Assembly (NCBI RefSeq): GCF_033095965.1
Contig: NZ_AP026801.1
Coordinates: 1,508,001 to 1,572,000, forward strand
Length of the DNA stretch: 64,000 nucleotides
From: Xylocopilactobacillus apis
Lineage (GTDB): Bacteria > Bacillota > Bacilli > Lactobacillales > Lactobacillaceae
Reading direction: 5' to 3'
Shown here: piece after piece, positions 1 through 8,784 of the stretch
How the letters are laid out: every line of letters begins with the position of its first letter
Position numbering within the stretch: position 1 is the first letter of the stretch
Notes under the pieces: model-generated
What the model saw: only the letters and a program-made list of their open reading frames with translations
The model's database searches: none
Told to the model about the DNA's origin: nothing
Position numbers and translations under genes: made by a program

Positions 1-172
1 AAATACTGTTATTTGCTTTTTGATCATATCCATTTTAAAACTACTTCCTAAATTTTTTATGTATCTAGCATAAGAAAAAAAAGAAGATCAGTCAAGAGAT
101 TTTATCTACATATAGTATACTTTATCATTTTCATTCAATAAATATTGTGAATTAAAAAAAGGCACAAAAAAA

Positions 173-191
173 CCCGGAGCGACGCGCCGGG
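173..191 (-). terminator. terminator after nusG
   Basis: On the minus strand a CCCGG / CCGGG stem with a short loop is followed by a run of seven T, directly downstream of the nusG stop codon. This is a typical intrinsic terminator for the secE-nusG transcript. Confidence 0.85.
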
Positions 192-200
192 AGCTAATTC

Positions 201-752
201 TTAAATTTTTTCTACTTGTGAAAAATCTACTTCAGTATCAGTATCACGACCAAACATTTGCACGCTGATGTTCAATTTATGGTGTTCTGCATTAATACTA
301 TTTATTTTGCCTTCAAGACCCTCAAATGCTCCATCAATAACTTTAACCGTCTGACCAACAGTAAAATCATGAGAAACTGGAACTGATTCTTGGTCTTGTT
401 TAGCCAGAATATCTTCTACTTCCTCAGGAAGTAAAGGTGCCGGCTTAGACCCTGCCCCATGAGAACCGACAAATCCAGTTACGCCCGGGGTATTACGCAC
501 AACAAACCAAGAACGATCTGTCATTACCATCTCAACAATTACATAACCGGGAAAAGTTTTTTTCTCTTCCATTTGAAATTTGCCAGTTCGAGCATTTTTA
601 ACTCGTTCTTCAGTTGCTGGAACAATTACATCAAAAATATAATCTTCCATTCCCATTGACTGAGCACGTGATTTTAAATTTTCTTTTACTTTATTTTCAT
701 ACCCAGAATATGTATGCAAAACATACCATTGCTTTTCAGCTGTTTCAACCAT
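201..752 (-). CDS. nusG: transcription termination/antitermination factor NusG
   Basis: NusG binds RNA polymerase and couples elongation to translation and termination. The 183-residue protein has the NGN domain at the N-terminus (KQWYVLHTYSGYE near residues 7-19, FPGYVIVEM near 67-75, VRNTPGVTGFVG near 85-96) and a C-terminal KOW motif (FTVGQTVKVIDGAFEGLEG near 130-148). Length and order match the bacterial family. It lies just downstream of secE on the same strand, the usual pairing, and ends at a strong terminator, so the two are probably one transcript. Confidence 0.97.
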   Translation of the reverse strand: MVETAEKQWYVLHTYSGYENKVKENLKSRAQSMGMEDYIFDVIVPATEERVKNARTGKFQMEEKKTFPGYVIVEMVMTDRSWFVVRNTPGVTGFVGSHGAGSKPAPLLPEEVEDILAKQDQESVPVSHDFTVGQTVKVIDGAFEGLEGKINSINAEHHKLNISVQMFGRDTDTEVDFSQVEKI

Positions 753-772
753 TAATATCTATTCCCCGTTAA

Positions 773-946
773 TTAAAATATAAATTTATTCAATAATAAC
801 GTTAAGATCAGATCACAAATAGAAAAGTATATTGCAAAAATAATAGTGTATGAAATAACAGTCCATGTATCATGTCTTGTTTCTTTACCTGTTGGCCAGG
901 TAGTGTCTTTCATTGTTTGACCAACGCTTTTAAAAAATTTACCCAT
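773..946 (-). CDS. secE: preprotein translocase subunit SecE
   Basis: SecE is the small essential membrane subunit that clamps the SecY channel. This 57-residue ORF starts at ATG with MGKFFKSVGQTMKDTTWPTG, which contains the cytoplasmic amphipathic segment and the conserved TWPT motif. One transmembrane helix (about residues 30-52) follows. The length is right for the short Gram-positive form. It sits 20 bases upstream of nusG, as in most Firmicutes. The rpmG gene that often precedes it is not seen here. Confidence 0.93.
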   Translation of the reverse strand: MGKFFKSVGQTMKDTTWPTGKETRHDTWTVISYTIIFAIYFSICDLILTLLLNKFIF

Positions 947-982
947 TACAGTATCATTCCGTCCTATTTTTAGTTAACAACA

Positions 983-988
983 ATTATA
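983..988 (-). promoter_or_regulatory. -10 box of the secE-nusG promoter
   Basis: The minus strand carries a perfect TATAAT about 37 bases before the secE start. The -35 region is poorly conserved, so only the -10 element is called. Confidence 0.5.
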
Positions 989-1018
989 ACACGTTATCTT
1001 AATGATAAAAAGATCCGT

Positions 1019-1147
1019 TCATTTATCGTGCTTTTTCTTTACTTTAGTCCATTCATTGATTTTTTCAATTAAGTTATGAACTGCCGCTGCTGCCATCCCG
1101 ACAACAACTAGCCCCATCATCCAGGCTAAAATAGTTTTACTGCTCAT
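1019..1147 (-). CDS. small single-pass membrane protein
   Basis: This 42-residue ORF begins MSSKTILAWMMGLVVVGMAA, a hydrophobic helix, and ends in a basic, lysine-rich tail (KVKKKHDK). It starts five bases after the stop of the upstream deacetylase gene, so it is probably co-transcribed with it. I do not recognise a family. It could be a cell-envelope accessory peptide. Confidence 0.6.
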   Translation of the reverse strand: MSSKTILAWMMGLVVVGMAAAAVHNLIEKINEWTKVKKKHDK

Positions 1148-1152
1148 TTAAA

Positions 1153-2715
1153 TTACTTCTGACCCGTTTGTAAAATATTTGAAAATGTTTCAATTGTTTG
1201 TCTAGGCGCAACTACAATTCTTGGCAGATTATACAGTCCATAATTAATATTTGCCAGTCCACCCTGCATTCCAAGACCCATCCAATAGCCGGCATCGCTC
1301 GCTATTTTCTGTATGCTTTGATTTTGATGACCATAAGGATATGCCAGAGCAATTATATCGTATCCAAAATGAGAGTCCAAAAAGTCTTTTGAATTTGTAA
1401 CTTCTCTATATAACTGAGTTGGACTAACTGCCGTTAATGAGGAATGCGTTACCGTATGAGATTGAACATTAAAATTGTCTTTTGCCTGCATTTCATTCAG
1501 CTGATCAATTGTTAAACTATCATTAAGTCCTACATCACTAGTAATTTGAAACCCAGTTGCATTAATCTTCTGCGTCCTAAGTATTGAAGCAATCTGGGTA
1601 TACCAAGAACGATACCCATCATCCATTGTTAACCAAACAACATTATTAGCTGGTTCACGCTGCGTAGTCAATACATAGTAGGCTTCTTCTGGTGTAAGTG
1701 AATAATAATTCCAACTTTTAAGCCAAGTAAGATGTCTCGCAAACTCTTGTGGGGTTACCTGCCAATCATTCCATTCCCCTTGAAAATCATGATACATTAA
1801 AATCGGAAAACTAATGTCGCGGCTTTTCTTAAACCATCCTCTTGTCGCTTCAAGTCCAGGAGAAATCCATTGCTTATTTCCAACTTGATACCACACCAAA
1901 TGATCATAATTCTTTTGAGCAAAAACTTTTTGCGCCGTTTGTTTAGGCAAAGTAATCCATGTATTTTTTGCGTCATAATTTGGCTGGTCGTAAACGGGTA
2001 CTTGGTGCAATAACCTTATATTATATCCACCGTTCAAACCAGCTGTATTTAGCAGTTGATTGTAAGTATTATTTTCGGTAACCCATTGATTTTTGCCAAC
2101 CTGATACCACCAGCTGCCATCTTCACCTCGCTTCTTAATTCGATATTTCCAGGAACTGCCCTTTTTTAAAACCTGACCTGTATCAGTGCGAGCATCTCCA
2201 TAGCCATTGTATAGTTTGGCGGGTGAATAAAGATATAAAGTATAAGTTGCTTCACCAATTGCCCGGTCTAAAGTAATCCACTGCTTACCCCCAACTTGAT
2301 ACCAGATTACTCCATTTGCATACTTACTATTAAATACTTTCCAAGATGTGTTTGCTTCTAGAACTTGGGTTGATTTGACCGCATTTTTATTTGGGAGACT
2401 ATAAACGGCTGTTTTAAAAGTTGTATCACGGATAAAAGGAAGCTTTTCAGCGGTATAGATATCAACTCCTTTACTCGTTCCAACACAATACCAAACATAG
2501 TTGTCTTTAGTAACATTAACGATCCCCACTTTCCAGCTGGATCCTTTTGGCAAAATTTTTCCAGTTTTCTTTGCTTTATTACCAAAATTATTATAAAGAT
2601 TTAAAGGATAACGAAGGGTTAAAATATCATCAGCTGAAACTTTTTCACCCCCGATTAATGCAATAATTCCCACTATAATAACAAACCAGAATGCTTGCCA
2701 CTTTCTTTTTTTCAT
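1153..2715 (-). CDS. secreted polysaccharide deacetylase with wall-binding-like repeats
   Basis: This is a 520-residue exported protein with a signal peptide or membrane anchor at residues 8-28. Four repeats of about 70 residues follow, each with a WY-V-G---W core (WYCVGTSK near 75, WYQVGGKQW near 138, WYQVGKNQW near 203, WYQVGNKQW near 275). The C-terminal NodB-type domain has the metal and catalytic motifs TMDDG (363-367), SHTVTH (419-424) and LAYPYG near residue 458. Such enzymes remove acetyl groups from wall polysaccharides or peptidoglycan; the exact substrate is unknown. The same repeat type occurs four times in the prophage tail protein at 17251-20547. Confidence 0.88.
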   Translation of the reverse strand: MKKRKWQAFWFVIIVGIIALIGGEKVSADDILTLRYPLNLYNNFGNKAKKTGKILPKGSSWKVGIVNVTKDNYVWYCVGTSKGVDIYTAEKLPFIRDTTFKTAVYSLPNKNAVKSTQVLEANTSWKVFNSKYANGVIWYQVGGKQWITLDRAIGEATYTLYLYSPAKLYNGYGDARTDTGQVLKKGSSWKYRIKKRGEDGSWWYQVGKNQWVTENNTYNQLLNTAGLNGGYNIRLLHQVPVYDQPNYDAKNTWITLPKQTAQKVFAQKNYDHLVWYQVGNKQWISPGLEATRGWFKKSRDISFPILMYHDFQGEWNDWQVTPQEFARHLTWLKSWNYYSLTPEEAYYVLTTQREPANNVVWLTMDDGYRSWYTQIASILRTQKINATGFQITSDVGLNDSLTIDQLNEMQAKDNFNVQSHTVTHSSLTAVSPTQLYREVTNSKDFLDSHFGYDIIALAYPYGHQNQSIQKIASDAGYWMGLGMQGGLANINYGLYNLPRIVVAPRQTIETFSNILQTGQK

Positions 2716-2760
2716 CGTTTTTCCCTCTAACGATAGTTTCTCACATTTTTCATAAAAAAA

Positions 2761-2779
2761 AAGCCTTTTCAGGCCTTTT
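2761..2779 (-). terminator. terminator of the hydrolase/reductase operon
   Basis: The minus strand reads AGGCCTGAAAAGGCTT followed by a long T run, just after the last gene of the leftward operon starting at 5102. Confidence 0.75.
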
Positions 2780-2785
2780 TGTTAA

Positions 2786-3407
2786 TTAATATTGGGGAAC
2801 ATCGCCGTCAGTTCCAGGCTGATCAATCCCCAGACTGCTATTTGAATGAAGATCAGGATCTTTACAGACTTTAACAATCAAGTCAGCAATACTTGCTCTT
2901 GAAACAATAGTTCCTTTAAAAGGTTCTCCTTTTTCCGTCAATTCATAATCAATCTTTGGATCGTTATTCATATAAGCCGCTCGAATAATCGTATAATTGA
3001 TCGTAGAATCTTCAATAATCTTAGCAGCACGTCTAGTGTCTTCCATCGTTTCGTGTCCGATCGAACTTTCAAGCCAATCACCAAACTTTCCAGGCACTTC
3101 ATGATAAAGTCCCAAACCAGTTACATAAATGAGTCTCTTCACTCCAGTCTCATTCATTGCTTTAACGATATTAGCTGCCATTGGCTCAAAAGTACCGCCT
3201 AAATTTGCATAGACCAAATCCTGACCCTTCATTGATTCAACTAATTTATGATAATCATTAACGTCTCCTTCGATAACAGTTTCTCTTTTTGCATCAACTT
3301 GACCCATCCGGGAAGCCCTTCTTAGATACATCAGTTGTTTCATCTAATAGCCGATCCCGTACCAATCGAGCGATTTGTCCATTAGCACCTAAAATTAATA
3401 TATTCAT
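2786..3407 (-). pseudogene. NAD(P)H-binding (SDR-like) protein, frameshifted
   Basis: The true start is the ATG at 3405-3407, immediately after the stop of the RibD-like gene. It encodes MNILILGANGQIARLVRDRL, a Rossmann nucleotide-binding motif (GANGQIA). The frame then runs into a stop after about 37 residues. The rest of the protein (YLRRASRMG, VYANLGG, LIYVTGLGLY, YTIIRAAY) continues in another frame from about 3343 to 2786. The break lies around 3335-3345, near a repeated CTGATGT, and looks like a small deletion. The family comprises atypical short-chain dehydrogenases related to NmrA-like proteins. Either this is a pseudogene or there is an assembly error. Confidence 0.75.
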
Positions 3408-4139
3408 TTATTTAACACCCTCTTTATTAACTAGATAACGCAGCCAAACAGCATTTCCAACCGTTTGAACATCTTTCAATGTAAAAGTCACCGGCGTTGT
3501 ATCTGATAATCCCGGTTTTGCTTGGAAAAGCGTTGGTGTATCAGTCGCCCCATCAGCGGAAGGTGCTACGACCAGACTAATCTCATCACAAAGTCCTTCT
3601 TGAATAAATGACCAATTCAAAACTCCACCACCGCCAAGCATTACTGTTTTCATCTTAAACAGATCTTTTAACTTCTTAAGTGCCAAAGCAGCGTCAAGTT
3701 TCTCATCTTCGGCAATGATGTAAGAAATATTTTTCCGTCGTAAAAAGTCTTTATAGGCATTACTAGTGTCTTCAGTCAACACCTCCAGCACCGCTGCTGT
3801 CGTATCATTATAATGAAGAACATTAGAATCCCACGCTAAACGACCATGAGGATCAATTGAGATATAATACTTTTTTAAATCCGTCGGAACAATATAATCA
3901 CCTGCTGGCACTTCTGGTACATCTTGATTTAATTCCGGTTCTTTATAAAAAGTAAAATTATCATCAGTTGTAGTACGTCCTGAAAGCCATCCCTGATTTG
4001 GGTAACTGCCGTCTGATTCAAATGCTTCGTGATAAAACAATCTATCAGCATCTTCATTTCCTGGTGCTTCCATATAATTACCCATAATTTTTCCGTCGAG
4101 TGAAACATACATGTGACAAAAAACGTAAGGTCTTTCCAT
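3408..4139 (-). CDS. RibD C-terminal-like (dihydrofolate reductase fold) oxidoreductase
   Basis: The 243-residue protein resembles the reductase half of RibD. The N-terminal strand is YVFCHMYVSLDGKI, followed by GWLSGRTTTDD and a glycine-rich NADPH-binding stretch TVMLGGGGVLNWSFI near residues 170-184, then LCDEISLVVAPSADG. Stand-alone proteins of this type are generic NADPH reductases rather than riboflavin enzymes. The gene lies 12 bases downstream of the hydrolase gene and directly abuts the next start codon (TAAATG), so it is the middle gene of a MerR-type-promoter operon. Confidence 0.82.
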   Translation of the reverse strand: MERPYVFCHMYVSLDGKIMGNYMEAPGNEDADRLFYHEAFESDGSYPNQGWLSGRTTTDDNFTFYKEPELNQDVPEVPAGDYIVPTDLKKYYISIDPHGRLAWDSNVLHYNDTTAAVLEVLTEDTSNAYKDFLRRKNISYIIAEDEKLDAALALKKLKDLFKMKTVMLGGGGVLNWSFIQEGLCDEISLVVAPSADGATDTPTLFQAKPGLSDTTPVTFTLKDVQTVGNAVWLRYLVNKEGVK

Positions 4140-4151
4140 TAATTTGCTCCT

Positions 4152-5102
4152 TTATTTAATGCTTTTAAAAAATTCTTCAAATTTATCAAATGGAATTAAA
4201 TCCATTTTGTCATATAAATCAACATGTCCCGCATTAGGAATAATTAAAAGTTCTTTGGGATCTTTAGCTTTTTCATACACATCATCACTAAAATATTTAG
4301 AATGTGCATTTTCTCCCGCTACTAAAAGAATTGGGCGTGGAGAAATATCTTCCAAATGATCGAGTAAACTAAAATTATTAAATGCCATTGAACTAGTCAT
4401 CGTAAATTGACTAATTGAATTCGGGTGATACCCTCGCTCTGTAGAATAAAATTCCCCAAACTCTCGACTAATTGGGTCGGTGTTTTCATCAAAATTAATT
4501 GCTGCTCCGCGGGGAGTCATCGTGGGCTCATTACCTAGAAACTCTAAATATCTTTGTTCACCAAGTTCATCAAGATATTGATCTCTTTGACTTTTAGTCA
4601 TCGAATCATGCAGCCCATATCTTTGAGTGCGTGCAATATCATACATTGATACGGTAGCGACAGCTTTAATCCGATGATCAACTTGGGCTGCACTAAGAGC
4701 AAATCCACCGCTGCCGCAAATTCCAATCACGCCAATTTGGTCACGATTGACAAAATCACGAGTTCCTAAATAATCAACAGCTGCACTGAAATCTTCAACA
4801 AAAATTTCAGGTGATGAAAGATGCCTTGGACTTCCTGAACTATATCCATTGTATGAAGGATCAAAGGTTAAAACTGCAAAATCTCTTTGTGCTAAAACGT
4901 TAGCGTATAATCCGGGACTTTGTTCTTTAACTCCTCCATAAGGTGCCCCAACAATGATTGCGGGATACTTTTTGCTTTTGTCAAAACTTTTCGGTAAATA
5001 AAGATCTGCTGCAATCTTGATCCCAAATCTGTTTTTATAATGAACTGGGGTTCTAGTTACGTTATCACTTAAATCGAATATATAATTATCTGCATGTTTC
5101 AT
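4152..5102 (-). CDS. alpha/beta hydrolase
   Basis: This 316-residue cytoplasmic hydrolase resembles the dienelactone hydrolase/esterase group. The oxyanion region is AIIVGAPYGGVKEQSPG (about 50-66) and the nucleophile elbow is VIGICGSGGFAL (about 128-139), where either Cys or Ser could be the nucleophile. The acid region is PILLVAGENAHS and the catalytic His lies in NAGHVDLYD near residue 295. It is the first gene of a three-gene operon with two reductase-like proteins. With the MerR-type operator this suggests handling of reactive carbonyls or other electrophiles; that role is inferred. Confidence 0.82.
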   Translation of the reverse strand: MKHADNYIFDLSDNVTRTPVHYKNRFGIKIAADLYLPKSFDKSKKYPAIIVGAPYGGVKEQSPGLYANVLAQRDFAVLTFDPSYNGYSSGSPRHLSSPEIFVEDFSAAVDYLGTRDFVNRDQIGVIGICGSGGFALSAAQVDHRIKAVATVSMYDIARTQRYGLHDSMTKSQRDQYLDELGEQRYLEFLGNEPTMTPRGAAINFDENTDPISREFGEFYSTERGYHPNSISQFTMTSSMAFNNFSLLDHLEDISPRPILLVAGENAHSKYFSDDVYEKAKDPKELLIIPNAGHVDLYDKMDLIPFDKFEEFFKSIK

Positions 5103-5170
5103 TAGAAAACCCTTCTTTCTTTACAGATCAGATTTCAGAAATTTCAGCGCTGATTAAAATTTCTAACTTT

Positions 5171-5201
5171 AAATTACTACTTAGAGAAAGCTCTAAGTCA
5201 A
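5171..5201 (-). promoter_or_regulatory. MerR-type promoter: 19-bp spacer and palindromic operator
   Basis: On the minus strand -35 TTGACT (5196-5201) and -10 TAATTT (5171-5176) are separated by 19 bases rather than 17. The spacer holds the perfect 7-bp inverted repeat CTTAGAG-CTTT-CTCTAAG (5180-5197). An over-long spacer filled by a dyad is the signature of MerR-family activators, which untwist the DNA. No merR gene is in the window. Confidence 0.8.
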
Positions 5202-5220
5202 TAGTAATTTTTAAATAAAA

Positions 5221-5246
5221 AAATAAGCTATTCTTTTCGAATAGCC
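5221..5246 (-). terminator. terminator of surface protein gene 1
   Basis: Minus-strand stem GCTATTC / GAATAGC followed by A-rich then T-rich sequence, right after the surface protein stop codon. Confidence 0.75.
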
Positions 5247-5254
5247 TAAATTTG

Positions 5255-8200
5255 TTATGGAGTGTCGTTCACCAATGTGAAGGTTACAGTCGCATTGTAA
5301 GTACCGGCCTTCGGAATATCACTTGGACTTGCCTTAAAGCTCAATGTCCATGGATAATTTTTCACATCTTGATAAGTACTTGTTGCGATCTCACTATGTA
5401 ATGTTTGAGCTGTTGGAAGAAGGTGCGTCACTGCCCCCGTTGTTGTATTGTGATAATACAATGGATTCCCTCTGATGACCTTTGTCGAATCTGTTGCCAG
5501 CTTAAACGGATTTGTGACGGCAACTTCCACATGCCACCTCTTGCCTGTTCTCACGTTTCGGTTATCAGTTACGTTGATGTTTTGCGCTGGGCTAATATAT
5601 TCTTTATTTTTTAAATACCCTGCATGCGTGCCAAAATTAATATTCCCTGGTGTTGCAGCAAACTTTTGCGACCCATTTTGATCCCAGACATAAGTCCTGA
5701 CAGTATTTCTAGTTTGTGATTCAGTTGCAATCTGAGCTGCCGTTCTTGCTGCTCCCGTTGGTGCATGAACGGTTGCCGGAGTTAGCGCCTCCCGCCACTG
5801 AGGATTAGTCGCATAATACACTGGTGTTGGATTGTCTAAATCTGCTATTTCCGTTCCAGGGGTTGGATCCCCTAACCCAGTTGTACTCGATAACTTAGTA
5901 CTTGTTCCTAACTTTAATTGCCACAACTTGCTTGTTCCATAAAGCAGATTATCCATATTAGTTGTATTTGGATTAGTTACGAAGGTTGATAGATCTAAGC
6001 TTCTTAACTCTCGGCAATTCTCAAATGCATGCTCCATCGTTGTTACTTTTGAAGTATTAAAAGAACTGCTAAACTTCAGTCTTTTAAGCTTGAAGTCATC
6101 CTTAAACATATAATACATCGAAGTTAAGCTCGCTCCGCTAAAGCTGCTTAAATCCAATTCTTCTAAATTAGAATCAAATTCAAACATGTACCGCATATCC
6201 GATACTTTTGAAGTATCAAAGTGACTTACATCAAGCGTTTTTAAATTCGGACAGTCCCCAAACATTCCCGTCATCGCTACTGCACTGCTTGTATTAATAT
6301 GGCTTAAATCAAAGGTCGTCATCTTATGCATTCCTTCATAAAAACCACCAAAATTCTGAACATTATTCGTGATGAAATTCGGCCCATACGTCAAACTGGT
6401 GATATTTTCACAATGTCTCATAAAACGAAACATAACGATTGATTTAACAGTATTAAAGTTTGAAAAATCAAGTGAAGTTAAGCTTTTACAATAATTAAAC
6501 ATACTATTATAATCTTCAACATTTGTTGTATTTAGATTGGTTAATCCTTCAATACTGGTCATCGCAGTGCAACCATCAAAGATATTAGTCAAAGAACGTC
6601 CACCGACAACACCCGGACTGATTACCGTTTTAGTAATTTGGGGTTTATATTGATTCCATGGCCAAATATGCGTCATCCCATCTACACCAATACCAATCGT
6701 CGAATCTACATCAGCATTTAAAACATGGGGATAGATTGTTAACGTTCCCGTTTCATATTTCCACCACAAGTAATCACTTAAATTAATGGTCTTTGCGGCA
6801 GATACGTTATTCGCATTATCAACTGCCACAATATGTAAATATTTACCCGCTGAAGCTAATCTGGTTAATGAAAAGCTAGCTTGGCTTGAACCTGACGTTG
6901 GATTAAGATTGATATTAGAGACCAACCCTGTTGATGGATCTATCGTGGCTTTTGGAACACCATTGGGATTATTATCTACTGCATAGATATATCCTCTGAA
7001 ACCACTCATTACTGGAACCTTAATCACATCTGAATACTTTGTTGTTGTTGAAGTTCTTGCTTTAATTCGATAGTAGTAATCTGTTTTATTATCCTGACTG
7101 TTAACGGTTATATTAATCTGATCATTGCTTGGCTGAGTTATTGTCGTTGTTGGTATATTTGGAGCAGCTTTATCCTTAACAGTATGATCGTCCCCAGGAG
7201 AGTTCATCGTTAAAGTGCTTGTATAATAAATCATGTTGGCAATAATTTTTGCTTCATCCGGCGAACAAGATCCTGTAGTGTGTCCGGTCTGAATTTGGGC
7301 ATAGTTATCCTTCGTTATCAAATACCAGTTGTTGCTCCCTACAGCTGTACCGCTGGGATCATACAGAGCAGTTGCTGCAAAAGTTGGACCTCCATTTCCT
7401 ATTGCTGTAAGTGGCGGTCCAAATTCCATCCACTTAGTTGCATTACTTTTAGAAGAATAAAACTGTCCTACAGTATGCGCTGGCTTTATCAGATAAGTTT
7501 TAGTCGGATCTAAATTATAGGGATAGCGATTTAAATATCCGTCCTTAGTGAAAACTACATTTGGTGATCCAATATCAGTAAACTCAAGATTGGCTGTAGG
7601 TGAACCTATATGGTAGCCCGCAGGTAAATTATCATTAAGGAATAAATCTAATTTACTTGCAAACATCCCGAAATAAGGATGATGCCATCCATGAGAAAAA
7701 ATTGTATCGTGCCCAAAAATTACTGATCTCCCTGATGCACCAAAATCTGCTACTACTGGCTGTGAAGCAGCAGTTAAATCATTTACCCCCGGAGTATCTC
7801 CTCCGTTAACATCTTTTGAACCGAAGTACACTCCATCATATTGGTATGAGGAAGTTCCTTTCTTCAAATAATAACTTGCGTTTTTATTAAATTCAGTCAA
7901 TGAAACTGCATCAACACTAATCAAGCCCATCGATACAGGCTGTCCAGTGTTAGGATCAATTTGATCCATCCATTGTTTCAAAAAGTTCCCGCCATCAGGA
8001 TAGACGTTTAAAATATTAACATGTTTTCCATAGTTCACAGGTGGTGTATCCCAAACCGGAGCTGATACATTTTCTGAACGTTCAATTACGTATCCATCTA
8101 AAAGATTAGCAACTGCACTCCATACAAGATGAACAGAACTTTGACCCCCAGTAAATTGACTTTCACCAGTTAATCTAAAGTCTCTATTCTGAACTAGTTC

Positions 8201-8455
8201 ATATGGGATTCTCGGATTTATTTCAATGCGAGGTTGAAATTTAGGGGGTGAATCTTTTTGAAATGGATCTACAAAACTAGATCCAACATTATTAACTAAA
8301 CGCCCCCCCCTGGAAACGCTACCATTATTTTCAACTGCTATATTTGTTGGAAAATCCGCTGCTTTACTGTCTTGTTTAAAGTTCAAAACAAACGCTAAAA
8401 TCAAAATACTGCTTAAACCTGCCAAGACATATCCCAACTTTTTTACTAACTTCAT
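5255..8455 (-). CDS. WxL-domain surface protein with BspA-like leucine-rich repeats (copy 1)
   Basis: This is a 1,066-residue exported protein. I chose ATG 8453-8455, with AGAGGAAG upstream, over the GTG two codons earlier. A signal peptide covers residues 5-33. Residues 80-420 form a large ectodomain with an NN-LVWSAV fibronectin-like start. BspA/DUF285-type leucine-rich repeats occupy about 600-870, with repeated LTSLDFSNFNT, LKTLDVSHFDTSKV and LEELDLSSF segments. The C-terminal 200 residues form a WxL domain with NVRTGKRWHV and YPWTLSF, ending in GTYNATVTFTL. WxL domains bind peptidoglycan non-covalently; BspA repeats often mediate adhesion. A G8 tract near codon 52 could allow slippage. 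The paralogue is at 54287-57505. Confidence 0.92.
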   Translation of the reverse strand: MKLVKKLGYVLAGLSSILILAFVLNFKQDSKAADFPTNIAVENNGSVSRGGRLVNNVGSSFVDPFQKDSPPKFQPRIEINPRIPYELVQNRDFRLTGESQFTGGQSSVHLVWSAVANLLDGYVIERSENVSAPVWDTPPVNYGKHVNILNVYPDGGNFLKQWMDQIDPNTGQPVSMGLISVDAVSLTEFNKNASYYLKKGTSSYQYDGVYFGSKDVNGGDTPGVNDLTAASQPVVADFGASGRSVIFGHDTIFSHGWHHPYFGMFASKLDLFLNDNLPAGYHIGSPTANLEFTDIGSPNVVFTKDGYLNRYPYNLDPTKTYLIKPAHTVGQFYSSKSNATKWMEFGPPLTAIGNGGPTFAATALYDPSGTAVGSNNWYLITKDNYAQIQTGHTTGSCSPDEAKIIANMIYYTSTLTMNSPGDDHTVKDKAAPNIPTTTITQPSNDQINITVNSQDNKTDYYYRIKARTSTTTKYSDVIKVPVMSGFRGYIYAVDNNPNGVPKATIDPSTGLVSNINLNPTSGSSQASFSLTRLASAGKYLHIVAVDNANNVSAAKTINLSDYLWWKYETGTLTIYPHVLNADVDSTIGIGVDGMTHIWPWNQYKPQITKTVISPGVVGGRSLTNIFDGCTAMTSIEGLTNLNTTNVEDYNSMFNYCKSLTSLDFSNFNTVKSIVMFRFMRHCENITSLTYGPNFITNNVQNFGGFYEGMHKMTTFDLSHINTSSAVAMTGMFGDCPNLKTLDVSHFDTSKVSDMRYMFEFDSNLEELDLSSFSGASLTSMYYMFKDDFKLKRLKFSSSFNTSKVTTMEHAFENCRELRSLDLSTFVTNPNTTNMDNLLYGTSKLWQLKLGTSTKLSSTTGLGDPTPGTEIADLDNPTPVYYATNPQWREALTPATVHAPTGAARTAAQIATESQTRNTVRTYVWDQNGSQKFAATPGNINFGTHAGYLKNKEYISPAQNINVTDNRNVRTGKRWHVEVAVTNPFKLATDSTKVIRGNPLYYHNTTTGAVTHLLPTAQTLHSEIATSTYQDVKNYPWTLSFKASPSDIPKAGTYNATVTFTLVNDTP

Positions 8456-8499
8456 GGTCACTTCCTCTTTCTGATCTTAAAGTGTAATTATTTATTGTT

Positions 8500-8505
8500 A
8501 GTATA
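8500..8505 (-). promoter_or_regulatory. extended -10 of surface protein gene 1
   Basis: The minus strand reads TTTGATATACT, an extended -10 (TGnTATACT) about 45 bases before the start. The -35 is weak. It is divergent from the toxin promoter about 65 bases away. Confidence 0.5.
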
Positions 8506-8568
8506 TCAAATAGCTTATAGGAATAATATTTATTTTTCGAAAAAATATTTTGAAACAACGAAACATTA

Positions 8569-8598
8569 TTGTCGAACGTTTGTTCCCTTTGTTATACT
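8569..8598 (+). promoter_or_regulatory. SOS (LexA) box over the toxin 1 promoter
   Basis: -35 TTGTCG (8569-8574), 18-bp spacer and -10 TATACT (8593-8598). The 14-mer CGAACGTTTGTTCC (8573-8586) fits 13 of 14 positions of the Gram-positive LexA/DinR consensus CGAACRNRYGTTYC and overlaps the -35 and spacer. The same box stands at the same place in all three toxin copies. Confidence 0.82.
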
Positions 8599-8657
8599 TA
8601 ACAAGTAAGAAGTTTTATGGGCTGTGGCTGCATGAATTTCCAAGGAGGTGGTGCTGT

Positions 8658-8705
8658 ATGGAAATACGGAACAATCTTATTAGAAAGGATTTGCAGTCAG
8701 CTTGA
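8658..8705 (+). CDS. 15-residue leader ORF overlapping the toxin start
   Basis: ATG preceded by the strong Shine-Dalgarno AAGGAGGTGG. It encodes MEIRNNLIRKDLQSA and its TGA stop (8703-8705) overlaps the toxin TTG start (8702-8704). That arrangement suggests translational coupling. In copy 2 the leader stops early (51836-51862, 8 residues) and in copy 3 a 1-base difference extends it through the toxin in another frame (53340-53453, 37 residues), so the peptide sequence is not conserved. Confidence 0.5.
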   Translation: MEIRNNLIRKDLQSA

Positions 8706-8782
8706 CTGTTTTTCAAGCTATCTCGTTGATGATTTCGTTTGGCTTGCTTGTTGCAACCATCTTGAAACATAACGAAAAGTAA
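8702..8782 (+). CDS. holin-like type I toxin (copy 1)
   Basis: A 26-residue hydrophobic peptide, LTVFQAISLMISFGLLVATI then LKHNEK (first residue Met if the TTG start is used). It has one transmembrane helix and a short charged tail, as in the putative holin-like toxin family of Lactobacillales type I toxin-antitoxin systems. The start is inferred from a GAAAGGA about 12 bases upstream and from overlap with the leader ORF stop. The mRNA runs from the LexA-controlled promoter to the hairpin at 8879-8902. A convergent antisense RNA covers its 3' end. It is too short for ordinary ORF calls. Identity as a toxin rests on family resemblance and architecture. Confidence 0.75.
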   Translation: MTVFQAISLMISFGLLVATILKHNEK

Positions 8783-8784
8783 TA

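Noticed and set aside
1-172. possible gene or promoter at the left window edge
   Set aside because: Only AT-rich sequence is visible with no convincing promoter or ORF.
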